From the NCBI GenBank assembly GCA_021299835.1, contig JAJTER010000026.1, positions 1-32,354 on the forward strand: a DNA stretch of 32,354 nucleotides, given 5' to 3'. Shown piece after piece: positions 25,231-32,354 of the stretch. Positions within the stretch are counted from its first letter, which is position 1. Every line of letters begins with the position of its first letter. Made by a program: the position numbers and the translations under genes. Origin of the DNA: Saprospiraceae bacterium (lineage in GTDB: Bacteria > Bacteroidota > Bacteroidia > Chitinophagales > Saprospiraceae). The notes below the pieces were generated by a model. That model did not search any database, was not told where the DNA came from, and was given only the letters and a program-made list of their open reading frames with translations.

Positions 25231-27881
25231 TCTTCATCTTCCACAATTTCATCTGCCTTCAGATGAATTGGTTCAAAGGGATCTCTACTAAATAGAAGGC
25301 CTTTATTATTAGCATCTATGTAGATGGTATCACCGAAGGAAAAGGATCCGATCAAAATTTGTCTGGACAGTTCATTAATCACCTCTTTTTGAAGTACTCT
25401 CTTTAGAGGTCTTGCGCCGTATTGAGGATCATAGCCCAGATTGGTTAAAAAACCTTTGGCTTTTTCGCTCATCTTCAATAAAAGCCCTTGTTTAGCGAGC
25501 ATTTTTTGAGTGCCTTTTAGCAATAAATCGAGTACTTTATAGATTTCGATTTTATCGAGCGGCAAGAACATAATCTGGTCATCGATTCTATTTAGGAATT
25601 CGGGCCTCATATTTTCTTTTAACATATTCAGTACTTCCGCCTTGGTAGTTTCCAACACTTCGGTCCTGTGTTTATCGCCCATCTCAGCCAAATCCTCAAA
25701 ATTCTCTAAAATATTTTCAGACCCAATATTTGAAGTCATTATAATAATAGTGTTCTTGAAATTGGCCACTCTACCTTTATTATCGGTTAATCTACCATCA
25801 TCTAAGACCTGGAGAAGGATATTAAAGGTGTCAGGATGCGCCTTTTCTATTTCGTCGAGTAAAATGATCGAGTAGGGTCTTCTTCTCACGGCTTCTGTTA
25901 ATTGTCCGCCTTCATCGTAGCCAACATAGCCTGGAGGGGCGCCCACCAATCGTGAAACGGTATGTTTTTCCTGATATTCACTCATGTCAATCCTGGTCAT
26001 TGCCTTTTCGTCATTGAAAAGCACTTCTGCCAGTGTTTTTGCCAGTTCCGTTTTACCCACCCCTGTTGGACCTAGGAAAATAAAGGAGCCAATGGGTCTT
26101 TCTGCATCTTGGAGGCCGGCACGACTTCTTCTGATAGCGTCAGCTACAGCAGCTACAGCTTCTTCTTGTCCAATTAATCTTGCCCCAATTTCATCTTCAA
26201 GCCGAAGGAGCTTATCCTTTTCACTTTGAGTCATTTTATCGACGGGAATGCCTGTCCATTTTGAGACCACCTGGGCGATATCACTTGCAGTAACTTTCTC
26301 ATTCGTAAATCTACTTTCCTCGGGTAATTTGCTTAATTTTTCTTCGGCGACACGCAACATAACCTGTTGTTCCTGCATTTCACCGTATCGAATTTTTGCT
26401 ACCCTTTCGTAATCACTGCTTCTTTCTGCCTTTTCCGCTTCATTTTCCATTTCCTCCAGCCTTTTTCTTATAGCCTGGATAGTATCGATAATTTCCTTTT
26501 CACTTTTCCAACCGGCGACCAGAGAATCTCTTTTTTCTCTTGCCTGAGCAATTTGTTCCTCGATATTATTTAAGAGTTTATCATTTTTCTCTCTTTTAAT
26601 GACCTCTCTTTCAATTTCCAGTTGACGAACTTTCCTGTCGCACTCATCTATTTCTTCAGGAAGAGAATCCAGCTCAAGTCGGAGTTTTGCCGCCGCTTCA
26701 TCAATCAAATCGATGGCTTTATCTGGTAATTGTCTGTCACTAATATATCGGTGGGAAAGTTCTACGGCCGCAACGATGGCTTCATCCATAATCTGGATTT
26801 TATGATAAACCTCGTACCTTTCCTGTAAACCCCTTAGAATACTAATACTATCCTCTACGGAAGGCTCGTCAATTACGACGGTTTGAAAACGTCTTACTAA
26901 GGCTTTGTCCTTCTCAAAATATTTTTGATATTCATCTAACGTTGTAGCGCCAATAGTTCTTAATTCACCTCTTGCGAGCGCTGGTTTTAGGATATTGGCA
27001 GCATCCATAGCACCTTGACCGCCCCCGGCACCAATCAGTGTATGAATTTCGTCAATAAAGAGAATGATTTCACCATTTGCCTCGGTCACGTCGTCAATGA
27101 CCCCTTTTAGTCTTTCCTCAAATTCACCTTTGTATTTAGCGCCAGCGATAAGGGAAGAAATATCGAGGGAGAAAATTTTCTTTGTTTTCAAATTTTCCGG
27201 AACATCTCCTTTGACAATTCGCCAGGCGATACCCTCCACGATGGCAGTTTTTCCAACGCCTGCCTCACCGATAAGGATAGGATTATTTTTCTTTCGTCTC
27301 GAGAGTATGTGTAAAACCCTCCTTATTTCATCGTCTCTGCCGATAATAGGGTCTAACTTTCCATTTTCTGCCCTCTCATTTAAGTTTTGAGCATATTTCC
27401 CTAAAGCATTATAAGAATCCTCGGTATGTTGATCAGACACTTTTCTTCCTTTTCGTAATTCTTGAATGGCACCTTTCAGATTTGCCTCCGTCATACCTAA
27501 ATCTTTCAAAATTCTTGCTCCTTTGTCCTCGCCTTGAATAATAGCTAGCAACATCAACTCCAAAGAGATAAAAGAATCACCAAAAGCGGTCAACATACCT
27601 TTGGCTTTGCTTAAAGCTTTATTGGCATCGTTGGTCAAATACTGTTGGTCTGTCCCGGTAATTTTTGGAAAATCCTTGAAGGTATCTTCTATTTTTCGTT
27701 TTAGTTGAGGCACATTGACGCCCGATTTTTCCAAAAGGAATTGACTGAGGCTTTCGTCTGTTTCCATGATACCTTTTAAAAGGTGTATGGTTTCAACTTG
27801 TTGATGGCTTAGTCCTGATGCAATTTGTTGTCCCTTTTGAATCGCCTCTTGTGCTTTGGCCGTGAAATTATCATAAGTCAT
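25227..27881 (-). CDS. clpB: ATP-dependent chaperone ClpB
   Basis: The Hsp100 disaggregase, a hexamer that threads aggregated proteins with help of DnaK. At 884 residues it is slightly longer than the E. coli protein. Domains: Clp_N repeats (1 to about 145), NBD1 with Walker A GEAGVGKT (205-212) and Walker B ILFIDEIH (273-280), the coiled-coil middle domain (about 405-520, rich in Glu/Lys/Arg heptads, which separates ClpB from ClpA/ClpC), then NBD2 with Walker A GPTGVGKT (604-611) and ILLDEIEKAHPD. Pore loops (AGAKYKGEFEER, and GAPPGYVGYDEGG) are present. There is no ClpP-binding IGF/L loop visible. The gene has a 140-bp leader region containing two competing hairpins. Confidence 0.97.
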   Translation of the reverse strand: MTYDNFTAKAQEAIQKGQQIASGLSHQQVETIHLLKGIMETDESLSQFLLEKSGVNVPQLKRKIEDTFKDFPKITGTDQQYLTNDANKALSKAKGMLTAFGDSFISLELMLLAIIQGEDKGARILKDLGMTEANLKGAIQELRKGRKVSDQHTEDSYNALGKYAQNLNERAENGKLDPIIGRDDEIRRVLHILSRRKKNNPILIGEAGVGKTAIVEGIAWRIVKGDVPENLKTKKIFSLDISSLIAGAKYKGEFEERLKGVIDDVTEANGEIILFIDEIHTLIGAGGGQGAMDAANILKPALARGELRTIGATTLDEYQKYFEKDKALVRRFQTVVIDEPSVEDSISILRGLQERYEVYHKIQIMDEAIVAAVELSHRYISDRQLPDKAIDLIDEAAAKLRLELDSLPEEIDECDRKVRQLEIEREVIKREKNDKLLNNIEEQIAQAREKRDSLVAGWKSEKEIIDTIQAIRKRLEEMENEAEKAERSSDYERVAKIRYGEMQEQQVMLRVAEEKLSKLPEESRFTNEKVTASDIAQVVSKWTGIPVDKMTQSEKDKLLRLEDEIGARLIGQEEAVAAVADAIRRSRAGLQDAERPIGSFIFLGPTGVGKTELAKTLAEVLFNDEKAMTRIDMSEYQEKHTVSRLVGAPPGYVGYDEGGQLTEAVRRRPYSIILLDEIEKAHPDTFNILLQVLDDGRLTDNKGRVANFKNTIIIMTSNIGSENILENFEDLAEMGDKHRTEVLETTKAEVLNMLKENMRPEFLNRIDDQIMFLPLDKIEIYKVLDLLLKGTQKMLAKQGLLLKMSEKAKGFLTNLGYDPQYGARPLKRVLQKEVINELSRQILIGSFSFGDTIYIDANNKGLLFSRDPFEPIHLKADEIVEDED

Positions 27882-27958
27882 GATTCAATTTTTGATGGAT
27901 TACTAAATTATTTTGAACATCCACTATCAAAAAGCAGCCCAACGACTATTTTCGGAAA

Positions 27959-28003
27959 ATTAGTCAGTTGGCGCTGACTATTTGGCAGCGCAAACTGACT
28001 AAT
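27959..28003 (-). terminator. Long hairpin between the S9 peptidase gene and clpB
   Basis: Arms of 18 nt, ATTAGTCAGTTGGCGCTG (27959-27976) and CAGCGCAAACTGACTAAT (27986-28003), pair with a single mismatch around a 9-nt loop. On the minus strand it begins 18 nt after the peptidase stop and is followed by TTTTCC, so it works best as that gene's terminator. It also lies 78-122 nt upstream of clpB, in its possible leader. Confidence 0.65.
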
Positions 28004-28021
28004 CAAGACATTTTTTCCTTT

Positions 28022-30454
28022 TTAGGGTCTTATGATTTTTTCTGGTCTGTTTTTTACTTGTTTATCGAGCCAGGAACTTGTTTCATATAGCATGTGCAAA
28101 ATAGATTCTTTAGCTTGATATCCATGACTTTCATGGGGTAGGAAAACAAGTTTAGCCGTTGCCCCATGTCCTTTCAATGCCGCATAAAATCTTTCACTTT
28201 GAATAGGGAAAGTACCTGAATTGTTGTCTGCTTCACCATGAATCAATAGGATAGGCTCTTTGATTTTATCCGCATAATTAAAGGGGGACATTTTGAAATA
28301 GACTTCCGGAGCTTCCCAATAAGTTCTCTCCTCTGCTTGAAATCCGAAAGGGGTTAGCGTTCTGTTATATGCCCCACTTCTTGCTATTCCAGCGGCAAAT
28401 AAATCGGTATGTGCCAAAAGATTTGCTGTCATAAAGGCTCCGTAGGAGTGACCGCCAACAGCAATTCTTTTTCGATCTGTGACGCCTATTTCGACTAATT
28501 TATTTATTGCAGCCTCCGCATTCATCGTTAACTGGTTGACAAATGCGTCATTTGGTTCTTTGTCATTTTCAGCTAGTATGGGCATACTGAAATTATCCAA
28601 AACGGCATAACCTTGTGTTACCCAATAGATAGGAGAGCCCCAATTGGGTCTTGAAAATTGATAAGGCGAACCAGTCACCTGACTGGCTGCGTCAGCACTT
28701 TTAAATTCGCGCGGATAAGCCCACATGAATGTTGGCAATGGTCCATCTTTTTCTCTTTGATACCCTTTGGGCAAATATAAAGTTCCTGTTAATTCCAGGC
28801 CATCTGTACGTTTGTAACGGACAAGCTCTTTTTGAATACCTTGAAGAGCAATAAAGGGATTGGGAAACTGGGTTAATTGGGTCAATTTACCTGTTTTCCA
28901 ACTTTTTAAATAATAATTAGCCGGCGTTTCTGCATTCTCACGAGATAACAGCACCACACCATTTACCGGATCCAACAAGTCTATTACATTCTCAAACCAA
29001 GGAGCAGAAGATTCCCATAATCTACTTTTCTTTCTTGTTTGTAGAGAATAACTATCTAAAAATGGTTTATAGCCCTCTGCGGTATTTCCCAAACCTGACA
29101 AATACAAGGTTTGATTAGCCCCTGTGAGAAGTACGTTTCTACCGTAGGCATTTTTGGTGAGTTGAAAATTACCAGGATCGGTGGAACGGTCCTCATATTG
29201 CCTGTCAAACAGAGTATCTAATTTTTGTGTAGCACTATTTGGAGACCAACGGGTTGTGATTTCCCTACGGTCCTTCCACCATCTTTCTGTGAATACAACT
29301 AAGGCATCATTTCCCCACAATACCCCTCGGAATCTGTATGTAAAGCCTGGACCTTGAACAGGGTTTCCTGAAAATGGGGCATCCCATAGGTGTAATCGGT
29401 CTCTGATAGCGGCAGGTTTCTTAGGATTTCCCTCATCCTGAGCTTCTACCCAATAAAGTGAGGCCGGTTTATCAGGTCTCCAGGAGATATCTCTCGGGCC
29501 CATTGGAACGGCGTCAAAGCCTACGGGAACGTCTTCAGCGAGAGATAGTTCTGCGACGGTTTTTATGAATTTTCCGCCATTATCATATAATCCAACCGTT
29601 TGTCCGAAACCATAATAAGGTATCAGATAACTGAAAGGTTTTCTTAAAGTAGTCAATAAAACATAATTTCCGTCAGGTGAAATGGTGAATTCAGAAATTA
29701 AATCGGGCGTACTAAAAAGGGTTTTTTCCCCTGTTAGCACGTCTATTTTATGAAGTTGAACGGTCATAAAATAGGAAAAGGTAACTTCGTCCCCCGGGTT
29801 TTTTAAAAGGTCTTGATACGTTCGTGAAGGGGCTATTTTACCCTCATTTGCCTGAATAGTAGGCCCAGAAGGAACAGGATTATTTTTTGGAGCTAAGGGG
29901 GTCGATGCCACCCTCATTTTACAAATTAGTTTACCCGTGTTTCCAATCCATTGAAAAGGAGTTCCACCGGCAACGTCGTTCAAAAACGGTTCTGTTAGTT
30001 TGGTTGCTTTAAAATCAGCTAAATTTAACACCCAAAGCTCAATGCCAGTGGCAACAGTATTTGTTAATGCCACATATTTTCCGTCAGGAGACCAGCTTAA
30101 GTCGCCCGCATTGAGTTCAGCAGGCAATCCGGAAATTTGAATTTTCTCCTGATTGCTTATGCGCAATAATTCTATACCTGTAGAACCTGAAACTCTGCTA
30201 CCACCATGTATCGCGGGATTAATACGAAGTCCGGCTAATCGTAATTCAGGCTGTGCCAGTTCAGCAATGGACGGATATCCTTGTTGCGCCAAAAGAAGTA
30301 AATATTTTCCGTCAGGACTTAATCGAACTGCCGGAGTTAAAGGGGCCTCTACCAGATCCTGGATCTGCTTAGGCGGTTTTTGATAACCCGCATCCTGTGC
30401 ATTTATAGGTAAAATAAAAAGGAGGACTAAGCCCAAAAGTAGCCAGTTACGCAT
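28022..30454 (-). CDS. S9 family peptidase, glutamyl-endopeptidase-like (S9D type)
   Basis: An 810-residue exported serine peptidase. A signal peptide (LLLGLVLLFILPINAQ, about 19 residues) precedes the beta-propeller (about 40-540), which contains WD-like repeats such as LSPDGKYLLLLAQ, LSWSPDGKYVALTN and ISPDGNYVLLTTL. The alpha/beta-hydrolase domain has the oxyanion/active-site segment LPTFMWAYPREFKS, Ser670 in VGGHSYGAFMTANLL, Asp743 in LLIHGEADNNSGTFP and His777 in LPHESHGYQ. The HGEADNNSGTFP and GHSYGAFM wording resembles the chloroplast glutamyl-peptidase group (S9D) rather than DPP-IV. It is the second S9 peptidase in the window and not linked to the first. It is divergent from the lipoprotein gene at 30599. 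Confidence 0.88.
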   Translation of the reverse strand: MRNWLLLGLVLLFILPINAQDAGYQKPPKQIQDLVEAPLTPAVRLSPDGKYLLLLAQQGYPSIAELAQPELRLAGLRINPAIHGGSRVSGSTGIELLRISNQEKIQISGLPAELNAGDLSWSPDGKYVALTNTVATGIELWVLNLADFKATKLTEPFLNDVAGGTPFQWIGNTGKLICKMRVASTPLAPKNNPVPSGPTIQANEGKIAPSRTYQDLLKNPGDEVTFSYFMTVQLHKIDVLTGEKTLFSTPDLISEFTISPDGNYVLLTTLRKPFSYLIPYYGFGQTVGLYDNGGKFIKTVAELSLAEDVPVGFDAVPMGPRDISWRPDKPASLYWVEAQDEGNPKKPAAIRDRLHLWDAPFSGNPVQGPGFTYRFRGVLWGNDALVVFTERWWKDRREITTRWSPNSATQKLDTLFDRQYEDRSTDPGNFQLTKNAYGRNVLLTGANQTLYLSGLGNTAEGYKPFLDSYSLQTRKKSRLWESSAPWFENVIDLLDPVNGVVLLSRENAETPANYYLKSWKTGKLTQLTQFPNPFIALQGIQKELVRYKRTDGLELTGTLYLPKGYQREKDGPLPTFMWAYPREFKSADAASQVTGSPYQFSRPNWGSPIYWVTQGYAVLDNFSMPILAENDKEPNDAFVNQLTMNAEAAINKLVEIGVTDRKRIAVGGHSYGAFMTANLLAHTDLFAAGIARSGAYNRTLTPFGFQAEERTYWEAPEVYFKMSPFNYADKIKEPILLIHGEADNNSGTFPIQSERFYAALKGHGATAKLVFLPHESHGYQAKESILHMLYETSSWLDKQVKNRPEKIIRP

Positions 30455-30598
30455 GTTTTTTTGTTTAAAATCAAATAAAATAGATAATTACTAAGACAAA
30501 ATACTCGAAAGTATTAAACTACAATTTACAACACGAAACCTGAATAAAAAATTATTTAGGTATATTGTGAGGAATAAAATAATTCGTTTTACCAGATA

Positions 30599-31648
30599 AT
30601 GAGAATGAACCATTTCTTATGTATTGGGTTGATTTCTATGACCCTAATAGGTTGTAAACAAGCCGTAGATAAAGAGGGGAAGCTGCCTGAAATATCATTT
30701 TTTTATTGGAAATCAACCTTTAATGTTAAGGATGTATCGAGTCGTTGGTTAAATTCAATTCCCGTAAATAAACTATATATTCGATTTTTTGATGTTGATG
30801 TCGATGTTGACCATCGGCCAGTTCCAGTGGCGCCATTAACGGGATTACCTGAAAAATTACCTTATTCTCTTACGCCCGTCATATTTATTACCAATGAAAC
30901 TTTTTTAAAAGTAAAAGAGGAGAAAAAATTAGTTGATTTAGCGGATAAATTGGCTAGTAAATTATTGCAAATGTCTCATCCACATCAGGTTAAGGAATGG
31001 CTGATAGATTGTGACTGGAGTCCCAAAACAAGGATTCCTTTTTTTAATTTTTGTCGTATTCTAAATGAAAAAGCACGCAATTATCATATCGAATTAATGG
31101 CAACCATTCGGTTAGATCAGTATAAAAATTTTGAATCAACCGGCGTTCCACCTGTTAAGAGCGGATTATTGATGGCTTATAACATGGGAGCATTGGCAAA
31201 TTGGGAGACAAGTAATAGTATTTTAAATGAAAAAGATGCCTCGGTTTATCTGCAAAATCCTAAACGGTATCCCTTGCCTCTCACTTTGGGGCTTCCTTTT
31301 TATCAATGGGGCGTCGTTTTCAGGGATTCTATCTTTACAGGTTTAATTAACGGTCTGGATACATCGGATCTGACAGATGCCATTCGTTTTAAAAAAACAG
31401 GGGAGAACACATTTGAGGTATCTGAAAATACCTTCCTTCAGGGTTTTTATTTGTACGAAAATGATAAAATCAGGATAGAAAAAGTAGGGAAAAATGAAAT
31501 TTTAAACATAGTTCATCTGCTGAAAAAATGGAAAACAGTAAATGATAACAAAGAAATAGTCTTTTTTCATTTGGATGAAAGGATAATGGATAGCGTAAAC
31601 AGTTCCTTTTTCAAGCATTTTAGTCAAAAAGTCAGCATCACAAAATAA
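30599..31648 (+). CDS. Uncharacterised lipoprotein with TIM-barrel-like pattern
   Basis: A 349-residue lipoprotein: short signal peptide with lipobox LIGC (Cys at residue 19). I do not recognise the family with certainty. The chain shows regular beta-alpha units: NKLYIRFFDVDVDVD, LTPVIFITNETFL, VKEWLIDCDWSPKTRIPFF, YHIELMATIRLDQYKNF, SGLLMAYNMGALANW and LPLTLGLPFYQWGVVF. This order, with an acidic DCDW strand end and a later MAYNMG strand, is reminiscent of GH18-like or DUF3142-type (beta/alpha)8 proteins, where such a DxDW strand carries catalytic acids. It could therefore be a sugar-binding or degrading lipoprotein, but that is inference. A perfect terminator overlaps its stop codon, so it is a single-gene unit. 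Confidence 0.7.
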   Translation: MRMNHFLCIGLISMTLIGCKQAVDKEGKLPEISFFYWKSTFNVKDVSSRWLNSIPVNKLYIRFFDVDVDVDHRPVPVAPLTGLPEKLPYSLTPVIFITNETFLKVKEEKKLVDLADKLASKLLQMSHPHQVKEWLIDCDWSPKTRIPFFNFCRILNEKARNYHIELMATIRLDQYKNFESTGVPPVKSGLLMAYNMGALANWETSNSILNEKDASVYLQNPKRYPLPLTLGLPFYQWGVVFRDSIFTGLINGLDTSDLTDAIRFKKTGENTFEVSENTFLQGFYLYENDKIRIEKVGKNEILNIVHLLKKWKTVNDNKEIVFFHLDERIMDSVNSSFFKHFSQKVSITK

Positions 31649-31705
31649 AAACAAGTCAAAATGACAGGTTAAAATAACTATTCATGCCATTTTGACTTGT
31701 TTTTT
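31647..31705 (+). terminator. Terminator overlapping the stop codon of the lipoprotein gene
   Basis: A perfect 17-bp inverted repeat. The left arm (31647-31663) begins inside the TAA stop and reads AAAAACAAGTCAAAATG; the right arm (31688-31704) reads CATTTTGACTTGTTTTT. The 24-nt loop is AT-rich. The A-tract/T-tract form lets it act in both directions, but it is only needed for the upstream gene. Confidence 0.78.
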
Positions 31706-31763
31706 GCTTTGGAATAAAATGTGCAAAGCGGTTATTATCTTTTAAAAACAAAAAAATAATACC

Positions 31764-32147
31764 ATGACAGTTTTAAGTAAGCGTTTAGATCCGTTTTTCT
31801 CTTTAGCTAATCCATTTATAGCAGAAGAAATTTTCCAGCCAGTTTTTAGCTCTACGCCATCGAAGAGCTTTTTACCAGCAGCTAATATCATTGAAGAAAA
31901 GGAAAAATTCTTTGTTCAATTAGCTGTTCCCGGACATAAGAAGACGGAAAAGGGCCAGGATGAAGTTCAGCCAAGCTATTCTTTAAAGGAATTTGGTTTC
32001 ACGTCCTTCAAGCGTTCTTTCACTTTGCCTGAAACCATTGAACTGGAGGCAATTACTGCTCAATACGAGCAAGGTATTCTACAGTTAGATATTCCTAAAA
32101 AGGATTCTGCCAAGATAAATACCCACAGGTTAATAGAGATAAACTAA
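31764..32147 (+). CDS. Hsp20/alpha-crystallin-family small heat-shock protein, internally shortened
   Basis: A 127-residue small heat-shock protein, an ATP-independent holdase that forms oligomers. Family features are LPAANIIEEKEKFFVQLAVPGHKK (about 37-60, in two overlapping pieces; beta2-beta3), EFGFTSFKRSFTLPE (76-90; the conserved beta6-beta7 region), ITAQYEQGILQLDIPKK (97-113; beta8-beta9) and a C-terminal IEI (124-126), the IxI motif that docks on a neighbouring subunit. Relatives carry about 20 more residues after PGxxK, of the type DFxIxxxxxxLTISxE (beta4-beta5). Here that stretch is absent and PGHKK runs into a polar TEKGQDEVQPS linker. The frame is intact, so it is an in-frame difference, not a frameshift. 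A TAtcTTTT sequence (31736-31743) may be part of its promoter. Confidence 0.85.
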   Translation: MTVLSKRLDPFFSLANPFIAEEIFQPVFSSTPSKSFLPAANIIEEKEKFFVQLAVPGHKKTEKGQDEVQPSYSLKEFGFTSFKRSFTLPETIELEAITAQYEQGILQLDIPKKDSAKINTHRLIEIN

Positions 32148-32169
32148 TTTTGGGACATACCGTATTTGC

Positions 32170-32202
32170 AGAGGCTATCTTTTCAGATAGCCTCTTTTTT
32201 TT
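32170..32202 (+). terminator. Strong intrinsic terminator after the Hsp20 gene
   Basis: Perfect stem GAGGCTATCT (32171-32180) and AGATAGCCTC (32185-32194), tetraloop TTTC, then eight T. This is the most canonical Rho-independent terminator of the window, 24 nt after the hsp20 stop. Confidence 0.92.
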
Positions 32203-32280
32203 GTGCTAATTTATACATTGGGCTAATAGGCCTATTTGGATAGGTTTTGATTTAATATTTATCACTAACGCTTGGTTTTG

Positions 32281-32312
32281 AATCAGGATTTACAAGATTT
32301 TGAGGATTACAG
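32281..32312. repeat. Degenerate AGGATTnACA-type short repeat near the window end
   Basis: Three head-to-tail, imperfect units: AGGATTTACA (32285-32294), AGATTTTG (32295-32302) and AGGATTACAG (32303-32312). Such AGGATT-based runs are seen as dispersed intergenic repeats in Bacteroidota genomes. The run may continue beyond the window; bases 32203-32354 contain no recognisable gene. Confidence 0.4.
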
Positions 32313-32354
32313 TGAACGTCTTCGGTTTGGGTATAGTTTTTATTTGTAGAGGGT

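Noticed and set aside
25642-27390. Several open frames on the plus strand (25642-25875, 25984-26229, 26367-26573, 27064-27390)
   Set aside because: They lie antisense inside clpB, have serine/phenylalanine-rich shadow composition and no supporting motifs; clpB is intact over the whole stretch.
30500-30515. Hairpin AATACT-CGAA-AGTATT between the S9 peptidase and the lipoprotein gene
   Set aside because: Only 6 bp and AT-rich, expected by chance in this DNA, and not placed where a terminator is needed between divergent genes.
30786-30815. GATGTTGATGTCGATGTTGA micro-repeat
   Set aside because: It encodes a short DVDVDVD run inside the lipoprotein gene and is too short to be called a repeat element; it is explained by coding sequence.

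Overview
The window is a stretch of ordinary chromosome from a member of the Bacteroidota, most likely a free-living Cytophagia-, Chitinophagia- or Saprospiria-like lineage. The evidence is the gene content (GldB lipoprotein, UpxY-type NusG paralogue, bacterial GH3 protein, ribosomal protein THX, Bacteroidota-type LolA, S9 peptidases with signal peptides), the AT-rich DNA, and several promoters of the Bacteroidota TTTG / TAnnTTTG type. I see no rRNA, tRNA, CRISPR array, transposase, integrase or phage gene. Genus and species cannot be told from the sequence.

Layout: 1-4411 holds the 3' end of an Omp85/BamA-TamA barrel gene (+), facing a minus-strand set: a small outer-membrane beta-barrel protein, exonuclease III and an APC amino-acid permease. 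A 496-bp gene-free gap (4412-4907) carries a terminator. 4908-9042 is a minus-strand operon gldB > 2-oxoglutarate/Fe(II) oxygenase > DPP-IV-like peptidase, with nadC divergent from it. 10231-13798 is a compact plus-strand run: L-2-hydroxyglutarate oxidase, then a WbpE-like aminotransferase, a WbpD-like N-acetyltransferase and an UpxY/NusG-like antiterminator, followed by a TPR protein. 14996-18121 is a hexuronate module: an NTF2-like secreted protein and tagaturonate reductase (uxaB) on the minus strand, divergent from a LacI-family regulator, with a near-perfect 22-bp operator-like palindrome between them. 18182-24395 continues on the plus strand with lolA, GH3, a 36-residue ribosomal protein THX gene, glycogen synthase, ADP-glucose pyrophosphorylase and a Ppx/GppA phosphatase. 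A SAM methyltransferase (+), clpB (-) and a glutamyl-endopeptidase-like S9 peptidase (-) follow. The window ends with an uncharacterised lipoprotein, a shortened Hsp20 and a strong terminator, then the edge of a degenerate repeat.

How the parts work together: glgA-glgC-ppx is a tightly packed storage-polymer unit (ADP-glucose synthesis, glycogen elongation, polyphosphate or ppGpp turnover). The LacI gene, palindrome and uxaB form a regulated galacturonate-catabolism unit. The WbpE/WbpD pair would make a 3-acetamido sugar for surface polysaccharide, with UpxY as a processivity factor. ClpB and Hsp20 are partners in protein disaggregation but lie in separate transcription units.

I did not find a clearly new multi-gene system. 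The items most worth a second look are the Hsp20 that seems to lack the beta4-beta5 part of its alpha-crystallin domain, the operator and 5'-leader hairpin of the uxaB unit, the competing hairpins upstream of clpB, the unfamiliar TIM-barrel-like lipoprotein, and the UpxY gene placed last in a sugar cassette.
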